From positions 1-26,124 of the forward strand of contig CAYUWM010000019.1 of assembly GCA_964448395.1 (NCBI GenBank): DNA of 26,124 nucleotides, written 5' to 3'. Source of the stretch: CAYUWM01 sp964448395. Lineage in GTDB: Bacteria > Chloroflexota > Dehalococcoidia > E44-bin15. Below the pieces are notes generated by a model. The model saw nothing but the letters and a program-made list of their open reading frames with translations. It was not told the origin of the DNA and did not search any database. Shown here piece after piece: positions 15,131 through 22,750 of the stretch (the stretch's first letter is position 1; every line of letters starts with the position of its first letter). The translations under genes were made by a program, and so were the position numbers.

Positions 15131-16636
15131 TCAATCTCCTGCCGCGCGTACTCCTAGTATTTCTAGCTCGGTGTCTGTCAGCCCCACTCCCCTCAAGTGC
15201 AGGCGGTTGCCCCTCAGGCTCTCGATGGCGTTGATCCCCATACCCCCGAGAATCTCCTTAAGCTCCAGGCTCCATCCCCGCAAGAGGTTAGCCAGCCGTT
15301 TTGCCCCGATATCCGGGTTAATCCTCTTGGTCAAGAACAGGTCGGTGGTGCATATGCCCCAGGCGCACTTTCCGGTATGGCACTGCTGGCACAGGCAACA
15401 CCCCAGGGCGACCAAGGCAGCAGTGCCGATGTAAACCGCATCCGCACCGAGAGCGATCGCCTTAGCCACATCGCCACTGTTGCGGATGCCGCCGGCAATT
15501 ACCAGGGAAGCCCGGCTGCGGATGCCCTCCTGCCGAAGGCGCGTGTCTACCGACGCCAGCGCCAGCTCTACGGGTATGCCCACATTGTCCCGGATGATCT
15601 TGGGCGCAGCCCCGGTTGAGCCCCGCAGGCCGTCAAGCACGATCATATCGGCACCGGCGCGCACCATCCCGCTGGCGATGGCAGCCGAGTTGTGGACCGC
15701 CGCAATCTTGACCGAGATCGGCTTAATGTAGTTGGTTGCCTCCTTTAGGGCGTGAACCAGCTGGGCCAGGTCCTCGATGGAGTAGATATCGTGTTGAGGT
15801 GCCGGCGATAGGGCATCGGTGCCCTGGGGGATCATCCTAGTCATGGAGACCTCAGAGCTGACCTTCTCTCCAGGCAGGTGTCCCCCGATGCCGGGCTTGG
15901 CCCCCTGACCGATCTTGATCTCGACGATTCGCCCTGCATCTAGGTACTCAGCGTGAACGCCGAAACGTCCTGAAGCTACCTGGACGATGGTGTTATCCGC
16001 ATATTGATAGAGCTTGGGATGAAGCCCACCCTCTCCCGTGTTCCACAGTGTGCCCATCTCGGTTGCGGCTCGTGCCAGGGACTGGTGGACGTTCAGGCTC
16101 ACCGCGCCGTACGACATGGCGCTGAACATGATCGGCACATCGATCTTGACCTGGGGAGCGATTTTGGTCTTTAACTTAGTAGTGCCTGAGTCGATTTCGA
16201 GATGGTCAGGTTTGCTGCCGATATATGTAGTGAGTTCCATCGGCTCACGCAGCGGGTCGATGGATGGATTGGTGACCTGGCTGGCGTTAAGCAACAGATG
16301 GTCCCAGTAGACCGGGTAACCCTTGTCATTCCCCATACCGGTGAGCAACACTCCGCCGGTCTCAGCCTGCTTGATAATATCCTCAATATACTCCGGGCGC
16401 CAGTTTAGATTATCGCGATAGTCCAGCGGCGCCTTGCTGATGTTCAGGGCATGTGTCGGGCAGAACAGGACGCAGCGGTGACAGCCGACGCAGGTCCCCT
16501 CATGGCTCTTCACCTCGTCATCCCAGGCATCGTAGTAGTGTGTATCGAATGAGCACTGGTTGACGCACACCTGACACTGAATGCACCGCTCGGGGTCTCG
16601 CTCAACTATGAATTTCGGTGGCAAATAGGTTTTCAC
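15131..16636 (-). CDS. Archaeal-type glutamate synthase, FMN/Fe-S synthase subunit
   Basis: 501 residues. Two N-terminal ferredoxin-like motifs (CIQCQVCVNQC near residue 18 and CVGCHRCVLFC near residue 50) precede the FMN-binding TIM barrel. Barrel landmarks are FSAMSYGAVSLNVHQSLA, NTGEGGLHP, KIGQGAKPGIGGHLPGEKV, SVKIAAVHNSAAIASG and the DGLRGSTGAAP loop. The C-terminal CCLCQQCHTGKCAWGIC fits the [3Fe-4S] site of glutamate synthase. It aminates 2-oxoglutarate with ammonia from the amidotransferase subunit. Electrons probably come from the ferredoxin and FAD/NAD(P) proteins of the same operon. The start is GTG, 8 nt after AAGGAGG, inside the end of hisF (35-bp overlap). Confidence 0.93.
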   Translation of the reverse strand: MKTYLPPKFIVERDPERCIQCQVCVNQCSFDTHYYDAWDDEVKSHEGTCVGCHRCVLFCPTHALNISKAPLDYRDNLNWRPEYIEDIIKQAETGGVLLTGMGNDKGYPVYWDHLLLNASQVTNPSIDPLREPMELTTYIGSKPDHLEIDSGTTKLKTKIAPQVKIDVPIMFSAMSYGAVSLNVHQSLARAATEMGTLWNTGEGGLHPKLYQYADNTIVQVASGRFGVHAEYLDAGRIVEIKIGQGAKPGIGGHLPGEKVSSEVSMTRMIPQGTDALSPAPQHDIYSIEDLAQLVHALKEATNYIKPISVKIAAVHNSAAIASGMVRAGADMIVLDGLRGSTGAAPKIIRDNVGIPVELALASVDTRLRQEGIRSRASLVIAGGIRNSGDVAKAIALGADAVYIGTAALVALGCCLCQQCHTGKCAWGICTTDLFLTKRINPDIGAKRLANLLRGWSLELKEILGGMGINAIESLRGNRLHLRGVGLTDTELEILGVRAAGD

Positions 16637-17426
16637 CTTGAGTGCCTCCTTCCATTGGCGGCTTCCTTACCGGAATGCCTTTGCCAGCCAGATATTCCTT
16701 TACCTGACTGATCGAGTATGTCTTGTAGTGAAATATGCTGGCTGCCAGAACGGCATCGGCCTTACCATCCACCAGCACTTCATAAATATGTTCCAGTTCT
16801 CCGGCGCCGCCGCTGGCGATGACCGGCACGCTTACCTCTTCGCTAACCGTGCGTGTGAGCTGTATGTCGTACCCTCTCTGTTGACCATCATGGTCCCAGC
16901 TGGTAAGAAGCAACTCGCCTGCTCCCGAATCGACTGCTTGCTTGGCCCATTGGATCGCATCGATGCCAGCCGGGTTCCTGCCACCGTGCGTCAGCACCTC
17001 CCACTTATCTTTCTTTGTATCGGGGACGCGGCGCGCATCTATGGCTACCACCATGCACTGCGAGCCGAACCTCCTAGCCCCATCTGATATCAGTTTGGGG
17101 TTTCGCACCGCCGCCGTATTGATACACACCTTGTCGGCACCCGCTTCCAGCATCTTACGCATATCATTGACGTTACGCAGTCCACCACCTACGGTGAACG
17201 GTATGAAAACCTGTTCCGACACCCGCTCCACTATTTCAACCATGGTGTCTCGGCCCTCGGGCGTGGCTCCTATATCCAGGAAGACCAGCTCATCGGCGCC
17301 CTGCTGGTAGTAGAACGCCGCCAGCTGGACCGGGTCACCGGCGTCACGCAGATTGCCAAAGCTGGTGCCCTTTACCACGCGTCCGCCGGTCATATCCAGG
17401 CAGGGGATGATTCGTTTGGTTAACAA
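16602..17426 (-). CDS. hisF: Imidazole glycerol phosphate synthase cyclase subunit
   Basis: 274 residues, TIM barrel. MLTKRIIPCLDMTGGRVVKG holds the catalytic aspartate 11; the second catalytic aspartate is in VVAIDARRVPD. Phosphate-binding glycines are in FTVGGGLR and VIASGGAGE. It uses ammonia from HisH to turn PRFAR into imidazole glycerol phosphate and AICAR. The start is TTG, 7 nt after GGGGGTG, overlapping the amidotransferase gene by 7 bp. The loop before the seventh strand reads LLTSWDHDGQQRGYD where most HisF have TSxDRDGTKxGYD, so the threonine after DG is lost. About 20 residues at the C-terminus overlap the next gene and look dispensable. No other his genes are nearby except hisH. 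Confidence 0.93.
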   Translation of the reverse strand: MLTKRIIPCLDMTGGRVVKGTSFGNLRDAGDPVQLAAFYYQQGADELVFLDIGATPEGRDTMVEIVERVSEQVFIPFTVGGGLRNVNDMRKMLEAGADKVCINTAAVRNPKLISDGARRFGSQCMVVAIDARRVPDTKKDKWEVLTHGGRNPAGIDAIQWAKQAVDSGAGELLLTSWDHDGQQRGYDIQLTRTVSEEVSVPVIASGGAGELEHIYEVLVDGKADAVLAASIFHYKTYSISQVKEYLAGKGIPVRKPPMEGGTQGENLFATEIHS

Positions 17427-18568
17427 GGTGTGTCACCCCCTTTGATGCCTGCCATCGTCTGGGGCACTATCGGCCTTGCCAGGCTGCCGATGATGGGCTC
17501 CCCTCCCATCGGTATCCACGCCCGATCCAGATCGGGACAGATGAGGCGTATAGCAGATTCTTCGGACGATAGATAAAGGGTGCTGTCCTTGATGCCTACG
17601 GTGAGTGGGCGCAGCCTTACCCTGTCGGTCAGCCCGATCATCTCACCCTGGTGCGCTATGATTATGGTGAACGGCCCGTTCAGCAACAGGCCACCGTATA
17701 CCTGCCGCAGTGCCAAATACAGTTCTCTGTCTGCGCTATTGCTGCGCTCGATATCATCCCAAAATGGAGGAGCCAGTACCTTGGCCACTATTTCCATCGG
17801 CAGGCCGTGTTTGCGAATCAGCAGGTCCACCGCATAGGCCACGACCTCGGTATCGGTCTGCATCGTGCACTTATATCCGTACTCCTCCAAGAATCGCCGG
17901 TTGATGCCGTACGAAGATATTTCACCGTTATGGACCACTGTCCAGTCCAGTATATTGAACGGGTGTGCTCCTCCCCACCAGCCGCGGGTGTTGGTGGGGA
18001 ACCTGCCGTGCGCGGTCCATAGATAGCCCTGGTACTGGTCCAGGCAGAAGTACTCGGCGATCTCCTCAGGGTAACCCACCCCCTTGAACACGGCCATATT
18101 CTTGCCGCTGGAGAACACGAAGGAGTCCTTAATCCCGGTGTTTATCTCCATCACCTTTGCCACTATGTAGTCATCAGCTGGTTGGTTACCGCATCTCTGC
18201 GGATCGACCTCAAGGAAGTAGCGCCACACCATCGGCGGATCCACGATGGCTGAGGTTGGCCTGGTCGGAACCTCCTCCGCTTTTTCGATTTCGAAGCAGT
18301 CCTTGAGGAAGCATTCCACCTCGTCCTTGGCCTCGCAGTTCAGATACATGATGTGGAACGCGTAGTACTCGGGATAATCCGGATACAGACCGTATACCGC
18401 AAACCCACCACCGAGCCCGTTGCCGCGGAAGTGCATATTGGCGATGGCCTTTACTATCCCCTCACCGGAGAAGCACTTACCGGAGGTATCCATCGCTCCA
18501 AAGATGGAGCAGGCATCGATCACCTTGCCATCGCGGTATGGGTTGTTGGTTCTGATTAAATCATCCAT
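17420..18568 (-). CDS. Archaeal-type glutamate synthase, class II glutamine amidotransferase subunit
   Basis: About 382 residues equal to the N-terminal domain of bacterial GltB. The nucleophile is probably the cysteine in VIDACSIFGAMDTSG, about 20 residues in, so a short propeptide must be removed to free an N-terminal cysteine as in GltB. Supporting motifs are HGRFPTNTRGWWGGAHPFN, VVHNGEISSYGINRRFLEEY, QTDTEVVAYAVDLL and LYLSSEESAIRLI. It hydrolyses glutamine and delivers ammonia to the FMN subunit. The ATG at 18568 has AGGTG 6 nt upstream. A GTG at 18595 overlapping the previous stop (GTGA) is a fair alternative and lengthens the propeptide to 28 residues. Confidence 0.88.
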   Translation of the reverse strand: MDDLIRTNNPYRDGKVIDACSIFGAMDTSGKCFSGEGIVKAIANMHFRGNGLGGGFAVYGLYPDYPEYYAFHIMYLNCEAKDEVECFLKDCFEIEKAEEVPTRPTSAIVDPPMVWRYFLEVDPQRCGNQPADDYIVAKVMEINTGIKDSFVFSSGKNMAVFKGVGYPEEIAEYFCLDQYQGYLWTAHGRFPTNTRGWWGGAHPFNILDWTVVHNGEISSYGINRRFLEEYGYKCTMQTDTEVVAYAVDLLIRKHGLPMEIVAKVLAPPFWDDIERSNSADRELYLALRQVYGGLLLNGPFTIIIAHQGEMIGLTDRVRLRPLTVGIKDSTLYLSSEESAIRLICPDLDRAWIPMGGEPIIGSLARPIVPQTMAGIKGGDTPC

Positions 18569-18591
18569 CGTAAACACCTGAAACAGGGTTA

Positions 18592-19923
18592 TCACTCACC
18601 GGAATAGTCTTCAACCTCCTCTTCAGGAGGCAAAGCGGGGGCTGCTACCCCCACCAGCGGAGGCGCCCCCAGACGTTCCTGCCACAGCGCCTGCGGTAGG
18701 GATATCAGACCGAAGTCGTCGTCCAGAAGCTTGTGCTTGAATTCGCCCACGTCTGTTTTCTCTCTCATCAGGCTGTATAGAATACCTGCCTTGTCGATAT
18801 CACCGATGCAGATCACGCCCACGACCACGTTGTCCCGAAGAAGCAGCTTCTTATAAGTCCCATCATTAGCTATGCTTAAAGCCTCATAACCATCGTCCGG
18901 TGGTACTACACCGGCGGATACTATATCTACGCCAAAATAGGTTAGCGAGTTTAAAGCAGTACCACCGGAGTATTCTTTTGCAGCGCCAGCCATATTGAAC
19001 CCTGCGACCCGGCCGCCTATATAGGCGCTGGGCCATATTGGAACGGCTCGATTAGTGTCGAGAATGAAGTCGTAGGCTTCAACTGCGTCCCCACAGGCAT
19101 ATACATCCGGATGACTGGTGGCCATTGTCCGGTCTACAACGATCCCGCGGTTCACCTCGATACCGGTTCCCTGCACCAACTCGACACGCGGTACTACCCC
19201 AATGGCCACCACCACCAGGCTGCAGGGTATCGACTCTCCGTTGTCCAGGATTACACCCGAAACTAGATTCCCGCCTTTGATCTCAGCCACTGTCTGATTC
19301 ACTATGACCCTTACGCCGGCCTTCTTGACCGCTTCCGTAGCCATAGCGGACCCCGTCTCGTCGAGGATCGTGTTCAGGATTCTGTCCTTCATCTCAACAA
19401 CGCTGACCGATACTCCCCTCTTAACAAGAGCCTCAGTGACACTGATACCGATAAGGCCTCCGCCTATTACCACCGCTGAGGAGCCATCGGTGAGGAATTC
19501 ATCAATGGCCTTGGCATCATCCAGTGTCGTGAAACTGAACACGCCCCTCTTATCGAGGCCGTCGACCTTCGGGATTATGGGGGTGCCGCCGCTTGCTATC
19601 AGCAATTTGTTCCAGGATATGTGCTCACCGTCTTCCAGCCCTACCTCATGTTTTTTGAGATCGAGATTGACGGCTTTCTCGCCGGCGACGAGGCTTATGC
19701 TATTTGAAGAGTAGAAATCAGCTGGTCTGAATAGCATGCCATCAAAATCACGTTCTTTAGAGAGGTATTTCGAGATGAGCGGGCGGGAGTATGCGGGATA
19801 AGGCTCTTCCGTCACTATGGTAATTGAACCCGCAGTATCCACCTCTCTGATGGCCTCTGCGGCTGCGATACCGCCAGCCGAGTTACCGATTATCAAATAC
19901 TTCGTAGTGAGATTTGCTGCCAT
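18592..19923 (-). CDS. FAD-dependent NAD(P)H oxidoreductase, likely electron supplier to glutamate synthase
   Basis: 443 residues of the pyridine nucleotide-disulfide oxidoreductase class I fold, nearest in look to NirB-like or rubredoxin-reductase-like proteins. An FAD Rossmann motif (LIIGNSAGGIAAAEAIRE) begins near residue 10, an NAD(P) motif (AVVIGGGLIGISVTEALV) near 150, and the second FAD contact is HPDVYACGDAVEAYD. There is no CxxxxC redox pair in the FAD motif, so it is not a thioredoxin-reductase or lipoamide-type enzyme. Archaeal-type glutamate synthase lacks GltD, and a separate flavoprotein in the operon is the expected NAD(P)H dehydrogenase partner. It starts one base after hisH, with AGGGG upstream. 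Confidence 0.87.
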   Translation of the reverse strand: MAANLTTKYLIIGNSAGGIAAAEAIREVDTAGSITIVTEEPYPAYSRPLISKYLSKERDFDGMLFRPADFYSSNSISLVAGEKAVNLDLKKHEVGLEDGEHISWNKLLIASGGTPIIPKVDGLDKRGVFSFTTLDDAKAIDEFLTDGSSAVVIGGGLIGISVTEALVKRGVSVSVVEMKDRILNTILDETGSAMATEAVKKAGVRVIVNQTVAEIKGGNLVSGVILDNGESIPCSLVVVAIGVVPRVELVQGTGIEVNRGIVVDRTMATSHPDVYACGDAVEAYDFILDTNRAVPIWPSAYIGGRVAGFNMAGAAKEYSGGTALNSLTYFGVDIVSAGVVPPDDGYEALSIANDGTYKKLLLRDNVVVGVICIGDIDKAGILYSLMREKTDVGEFKHKLLDDDFGLISLPQALWQERLGAPPLVGVAAPALPPEEEVEDYSGE

Positions 19924-19924
19924 T

Positions 19925-20542
19925 TCAACTACCCCTGACGCCAGCCATCTTCAAGAAATTGCTGTACATTCTTAGCCCCGGATTGCCACTCTTCTCCGGG
20001 TGAAATTGAGTTGTCACCAAGTTGTCGTTGGCTGTGATGCTGCATATCGATACCCCGTATTCTGTTGTGCCGATAGTGCCTTCATCAGTATCCGGAGCAG
20101 CGTAATAACTATGAACGAAATAGAAATCTTCTTCGTCACCGATCCCTTCAAATATAGGGTGTTTCTTGGACTGCTTTACCTGGTTCCACCCCATATGTGG
20201 TATTTTGAGGCCTGTCGGCAAACGCTTTACGGCCCCCGGGAGAATCCCCAGACACTGGCAACCCCCATCCTCTTCGGTTGAATCGAACAATACCTGCATA
20301 CCAACACAGATAGCCAAGACTGGCTGCCCATTGGATACGGCTCGCCGAATCGCATCATCCAAGCCACGGCTCCGCAAGCCTTCCATGGCATACGATGCTG
20401 CACCAACGCCGGGGAAGATGACGGCTTCGGCATCGAGTATATCGGTAGCCTGCTGTGTTACCTTAGTCTGGTGTCCCAATTTTGCTAAAGCGTTGGTCAC
20501 ACTGCGCAGGTTCCCCGCGCCATAGTCGACTACTACTATCAA
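19925..20542 (-). CDS. hisH: Imidazole glycerol phosphate synthase glutamine amidotransferase subunit
   Basis: 205 residues, class I glutaminase. C79 is the nucleophile in VLAICVGMQVLF; FHPEKSG carries the His and Glu of the triad. IPHMGWNQV and YFVHSYY are HisH signatures that separate it from other class I amidotransferases. It forms a complex with HisF, encoded three genes downstream. The start is TTG, overlapping the ferredoxin stop (TTGA) and preceded by a G-rich ribosome-binding site. Placement inside the glutamate synthase operon rather than a his operon suggests control by nitrogen status. Confidence 0.94.
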   Translation of the reverse strand: MIVVVDYGAGNLRSVTNALAKLGHQTKVTQQATDILDAEAVIFPGVGAASYAMEGLRSRGLDDAIRRAVSNGQPVLAICVGMQVLFDSTEEDGGCQCLGILPGAVKRLPTGLKIPHMGWNQVKQSKKHPIFEGIGDEEDFYFVHSYYAAPDTDEGTIGTTEYGVSICSITANDNLVTTQFHPEKSGNPGLRMYSNFLKMAGVRGS

Positions 20543-20985
20543 ATTCCCCCCTCGATAGTGATTAGAACCAGGGCTTCATTGGGGCAGTTGGCTACACAGG
20601 CGGGCACCTCACGATCCGGGCACAGGTCACATTTCGATATGATATGCCTTTCTTCATCCCTGGTTAGAGCTCCATAAGGGCAGACCAGCAAGCAGGTCCA
20701 GCATCCCATACATTTCTTTTCATCAACTGTTATTAAACCGCTCACAGGATCTCTCATCATCGCGCCGGTAAGACACGAGTATACACATACGGGTTCATCG
20801 CAATGCCGACACTGAACCGAAAAGCAATGCTGGCCGTTTCGCTCTATACGTATGCGCGGCAATGGCTTTGGGGTTTCTCTTTTAAAAGCCCTGATAATGT
20901 CCTTCGATGTCGAATGTTCGGCTTGACAGTATACATGGCATAAGCCGCAACCCATGCACAGCTCTTCGTTAACGTAGACTCTCAT
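20539..20985 (-). CDS. Four-cluster 4Fe-4S ferredoxin-type electron-transfer protein
   Basis: 148 residues from an ATG at 20985 preceded by AAGGAG; an upstream in-frame ATG at 21012 lacks a ribosome-binding site. Sixteen cysteines fall in four groups: CMGCGLCHVYC near residue 10, CRHCDEPVCVYSC near 55, CMGCWTCLLVC near 85 and CDLCPDREVPACVANC near 115. This is the layout of HycB/DmsB/CooF-like electron-transfer subunits. As the first gene of the glutamate synthase operon it probably passes electrons between the FAD oxidoreductase, or a cellular ferredoxin pool, and the Fe-S/FMN subunit. It is cytosolic, with no signal peptide. Confidence 0.88.
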   Translation of the reverse strand: MRVYVNEELCMGCGLCHVYCQAEHSTSKDIIRAFKRETPKPLPRIRIERNGQHCFSVQCRHCDEPVCVYSCLTGAMMRDPVSGLITVDEKKCMGCWTCLLVCPYGALTRDEERHIISKCDLCPDREVPACVANCPNEALVLITIEGGI

Positions 20986-21014
20986 CTTCTTTACTGCTCC
21001 TTGTACAGGCATAC

Positions 21015-21028
21015 GGCAACCGCTTTCC
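21015..21028. promoter_or_regulatory. Possible NrpR operator at the start of the glutamate synthase operon
   Basis: On the minus strand GGAA-AGCGGT-TGCC differs by one base from the methanogen NrpR operator GGAA-N6-TTCC. It begins about 7 bp after the -10 element, so it would cover roughly +1 to +14, where a repressor would block transcription. Two NrpR-like proteins are encoded in the window. A single near-match could arise by chance. Confidence 0.35.
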
Positions 21029-21034
21029 GTATCA

Positions 21035-21063
21035 TTTATAACACATGATTATATCCTTGTCAA
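21035..21063 (-). promoter_or_regulatory. Strong sigma70-like promoter of the ferredoxin/hisH/glutamate synthase operon
   Basis: On the minus strand a perfect TTGACA (21063-21058) and TATAAA (21040-21035) are separated by exactly 17 bp. The predicted start is near 21028, giving a leader of about 40 nt to the ATG at 20985. It probably drives the run down to the GlnR-like gene and perhaps to carB. Confidence 0.75.
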
Positions 21064-21104
21064 TACTATTGCGCCAATTTTGAAAAAGTCGTTTATGGGT
21101 CTAG

Positions 21105-21135
21105 AGCGGTCATAAATAGCATTTATATTGCCGCT
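21105..21135. repeat. Inverted repeat in the divergent intergenic region
   Basis: AGCGG (21105-21109) and CCGCT (21131-21135) enclose a second pair ATAAAT (21112-21117) and ATTTAT (21121-21126) around a 3-nt loop. It lies about 40-70 bp upstream of the TTGACA element. It could be an operator for either divergent operon. Confidence 0.4.
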
Positions 21136-21230
21136 AGTGGCGAGGTGCTACAAAGGGGACTAACGCATTACGTCAGATTGTGACTGCTTGCACAAAATAG
21201 TTTTTTGTTCAGTCCAAGTCCTTCAGAATG

Positions 21231-21331
21231 GTCACTTGGGTGCCCCTAGGTGACTAGTGTTCGAATGTTCAGAACTAGGTTTTTGCGGACAGTTTGGCGC
21301 CCCCAAGTGACGCGTGTTCAAGCGTTGAATT
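21231..21331. repeat. Nested direct and inverted repeats between the divergent operons
   Basis: Two related units at 21242-21274 and 21299-21331 agree at 22 of their first 30 positions, sharing GCCCC, GTGAC and GTGTTC. In addition 21231-21246 is the reverse complement of 21296-21311 at 14 of 16 positions (GTCACTTGGG arm). The segment 21231-21254 can also fold on itself with 10 pairs, two of them G-T. The remaining part of the 400-bp gap (21332-21466) has no gene and no promoter I can support firmly. Confidence 0.5.
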
Positions 21332-21466
21332 TAATTTGCCCCATCTATGATGGTTACATATCCAGAAGCAATACAACCGATTCTCATGCCAACAGCACTA
21401 AGTTAAAAGTAGTACAATCATTTGGGGCAGGTTCGGATTAACGCGTAAACAAAATGGGAAAATGAG

Positions 21467-22702
21467 ATGAAAATACTCGTAATTAACTGCGGAAGCTCAA
21501 CGCTCAAGTTTGATTTCATCAATATAGAAGTGAATGATGCATCTCATGGGCAAGAGAGTCGGCTTATGCACGGTATCTTCGATGGGATCGGCGCTAAGGT
21601 AACTATGAGGCTTACTGTTAATAACAACGAGCAAACAGTCGAAGAGCTGGAATTACCTAACCATACTGAAGCAACTGAGCATCTACTGAATTGGCTAGAA
21701 CGCCGCCGCCATCTAGGGTTAAATAGCATCGAGGCTGTAGGCCATCGGGTAGTTCACGGCGGAGACCAATTCATCGAGACAACTCTTATTAACGACGATG
21801 TTGTAAATTCTATTGAGGCTCTCAGTATCCTGGCGCCACTGCATAATGAGCCTTCAATCAATGCAATCAAAGCCGTGCGGGGAGTTATTAACAACGATAT
21901 CCCTATGGTAGCCGTCTTTGACACCGCATTTCACTGCACCCTACCTGAGCGGGCGTGGCGATATGCATTACCAAATGAAGTCGCGGCAAGGCATCATGTC
22001 CGGCGTTATGGTTTCCATGGCTTAGCTCATCGCTTCATGACAGAGCGTTATGCCGAGATATCCCAACGATTGTTGGGGCAAGTGAATCTGATAACACTGC
22101 AGCTCGGCAACGGCTGTTCTGCGGCGGCGGTAAAGGGCGGCTGTTCGGTGGACACGTCCATGGGTTTTACCCCATTGGAGGGCCTCATGATGGGGACTCG
22201 CTCCGGGGATATCGACCCCTCAGTGGTGGGTTATCTATCCCGTGTTGAGGGCGTCGATGTTCAGGAGGTAGACCACTGGCTCAATACTCAGTCGGGGCTG
22301 TTTGGCGTATCGGGGCGCTCGATGGATATGAGAGAGCTGTTGGAAGCAGAGTTACAGGGGGACGCTTTATCTGCCCTAGCGATAGATATGTTCTGCTACC
22401 GTGTTCGGAAGTATATCGGTGCTTACCTAGCCGTATTAGGCGGAGCAAATGCAATTGTATTCGGAGGTGGCATCGGAGAGAATGCGCCATCAATAAGGGC
22501 TCGCATCTGTGACGGCTTGGAATGGTGTGGGGTGGCATTAGATGAAGCTAGTAATGTCGCAACTACGGGAACGGAAGGGCGAATTAGCGCTGACGATTCT
22601 GAAATACAAGCTTATGTAATTCCGCCTGACGAGTCGTTAGTTATTGCTCGCGATACTGTAGATTGCCTGAAACGACATTGGATGAAACCGATTAATGGTT
22701 AA
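21467..22702 (+). CDS. ackA: Acetate kinase
   Basis: 411 residues of the ASKHA fold. INCGSSTLKF is the N-terminal phosphate motif, followed by GHRVVHGGD, AVFDTAFHCTLPE, RRYGFHGLAHRF, LGNGCSAAAVKGG, DTSMGFTPLEGLMMGTRSGD and IVFGGGIGENAPSIR, all acetate kinase signatures. It interconverts acetyl phosphate plus ADP with acetate plus ATP. The phosphoketolase-family gene 48 bp downstream could make the acetyl phosphate, so no phosphotransacetylase is needed. The ribosome-binding site is weak (GGGA and TGAG). Insertions near residues 21-30 and 47-60 make the N-terminal domain slightly longer than in E. coli. Confidence 0.95.
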   Translation: MKILVINCGSSTLKFDFINIEVNDASHGQESRLMHGIFDGIGAKVTMRLTVNNNEQTVEELELPNHTEATEHLLNWLERRRHLGLNSIEAVGHRVVHGGDQFIETTLINDDVVNSIEALSILAPLHNEPSINAIKAVRGVINNDIPMVAVFDTAFHCTLPERAWRYALPNEVAARHHVRRYGFHGLAHRFMTERYAEISQRLLGQVNLITLQLGNGCSAAAVKGGCSVDTSMGFTPLEGLMMGTRSGDIDPSVVGYLSRVEGVDVQEVDHWLNTQSGLFGVSGRSMDMRELLEAELQGDALSALAIDMFCYRVRKYIGAYLAVLGGANAIVFGGGIGENAPSIRARICDGLEWCGVALDEASNVATTGTEGRISADDSEIQAYVIPPDESLVIARDTVDCLKRHWMKPING

Positions 22703-22750
22703 CAGTAACACCGAGAAAGCCAGCGTTGGAAGTAGAAAGAGGAGACGGTG

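Noticed and set aside
21180..21357. Several GTNAC motifs in the divergent intergenic region as GlnR boxes
   Set aside because: Their spacings (51, 19, 57, 46 bp) are not multiples of 11 and no GAAAC-like partners are in phase.
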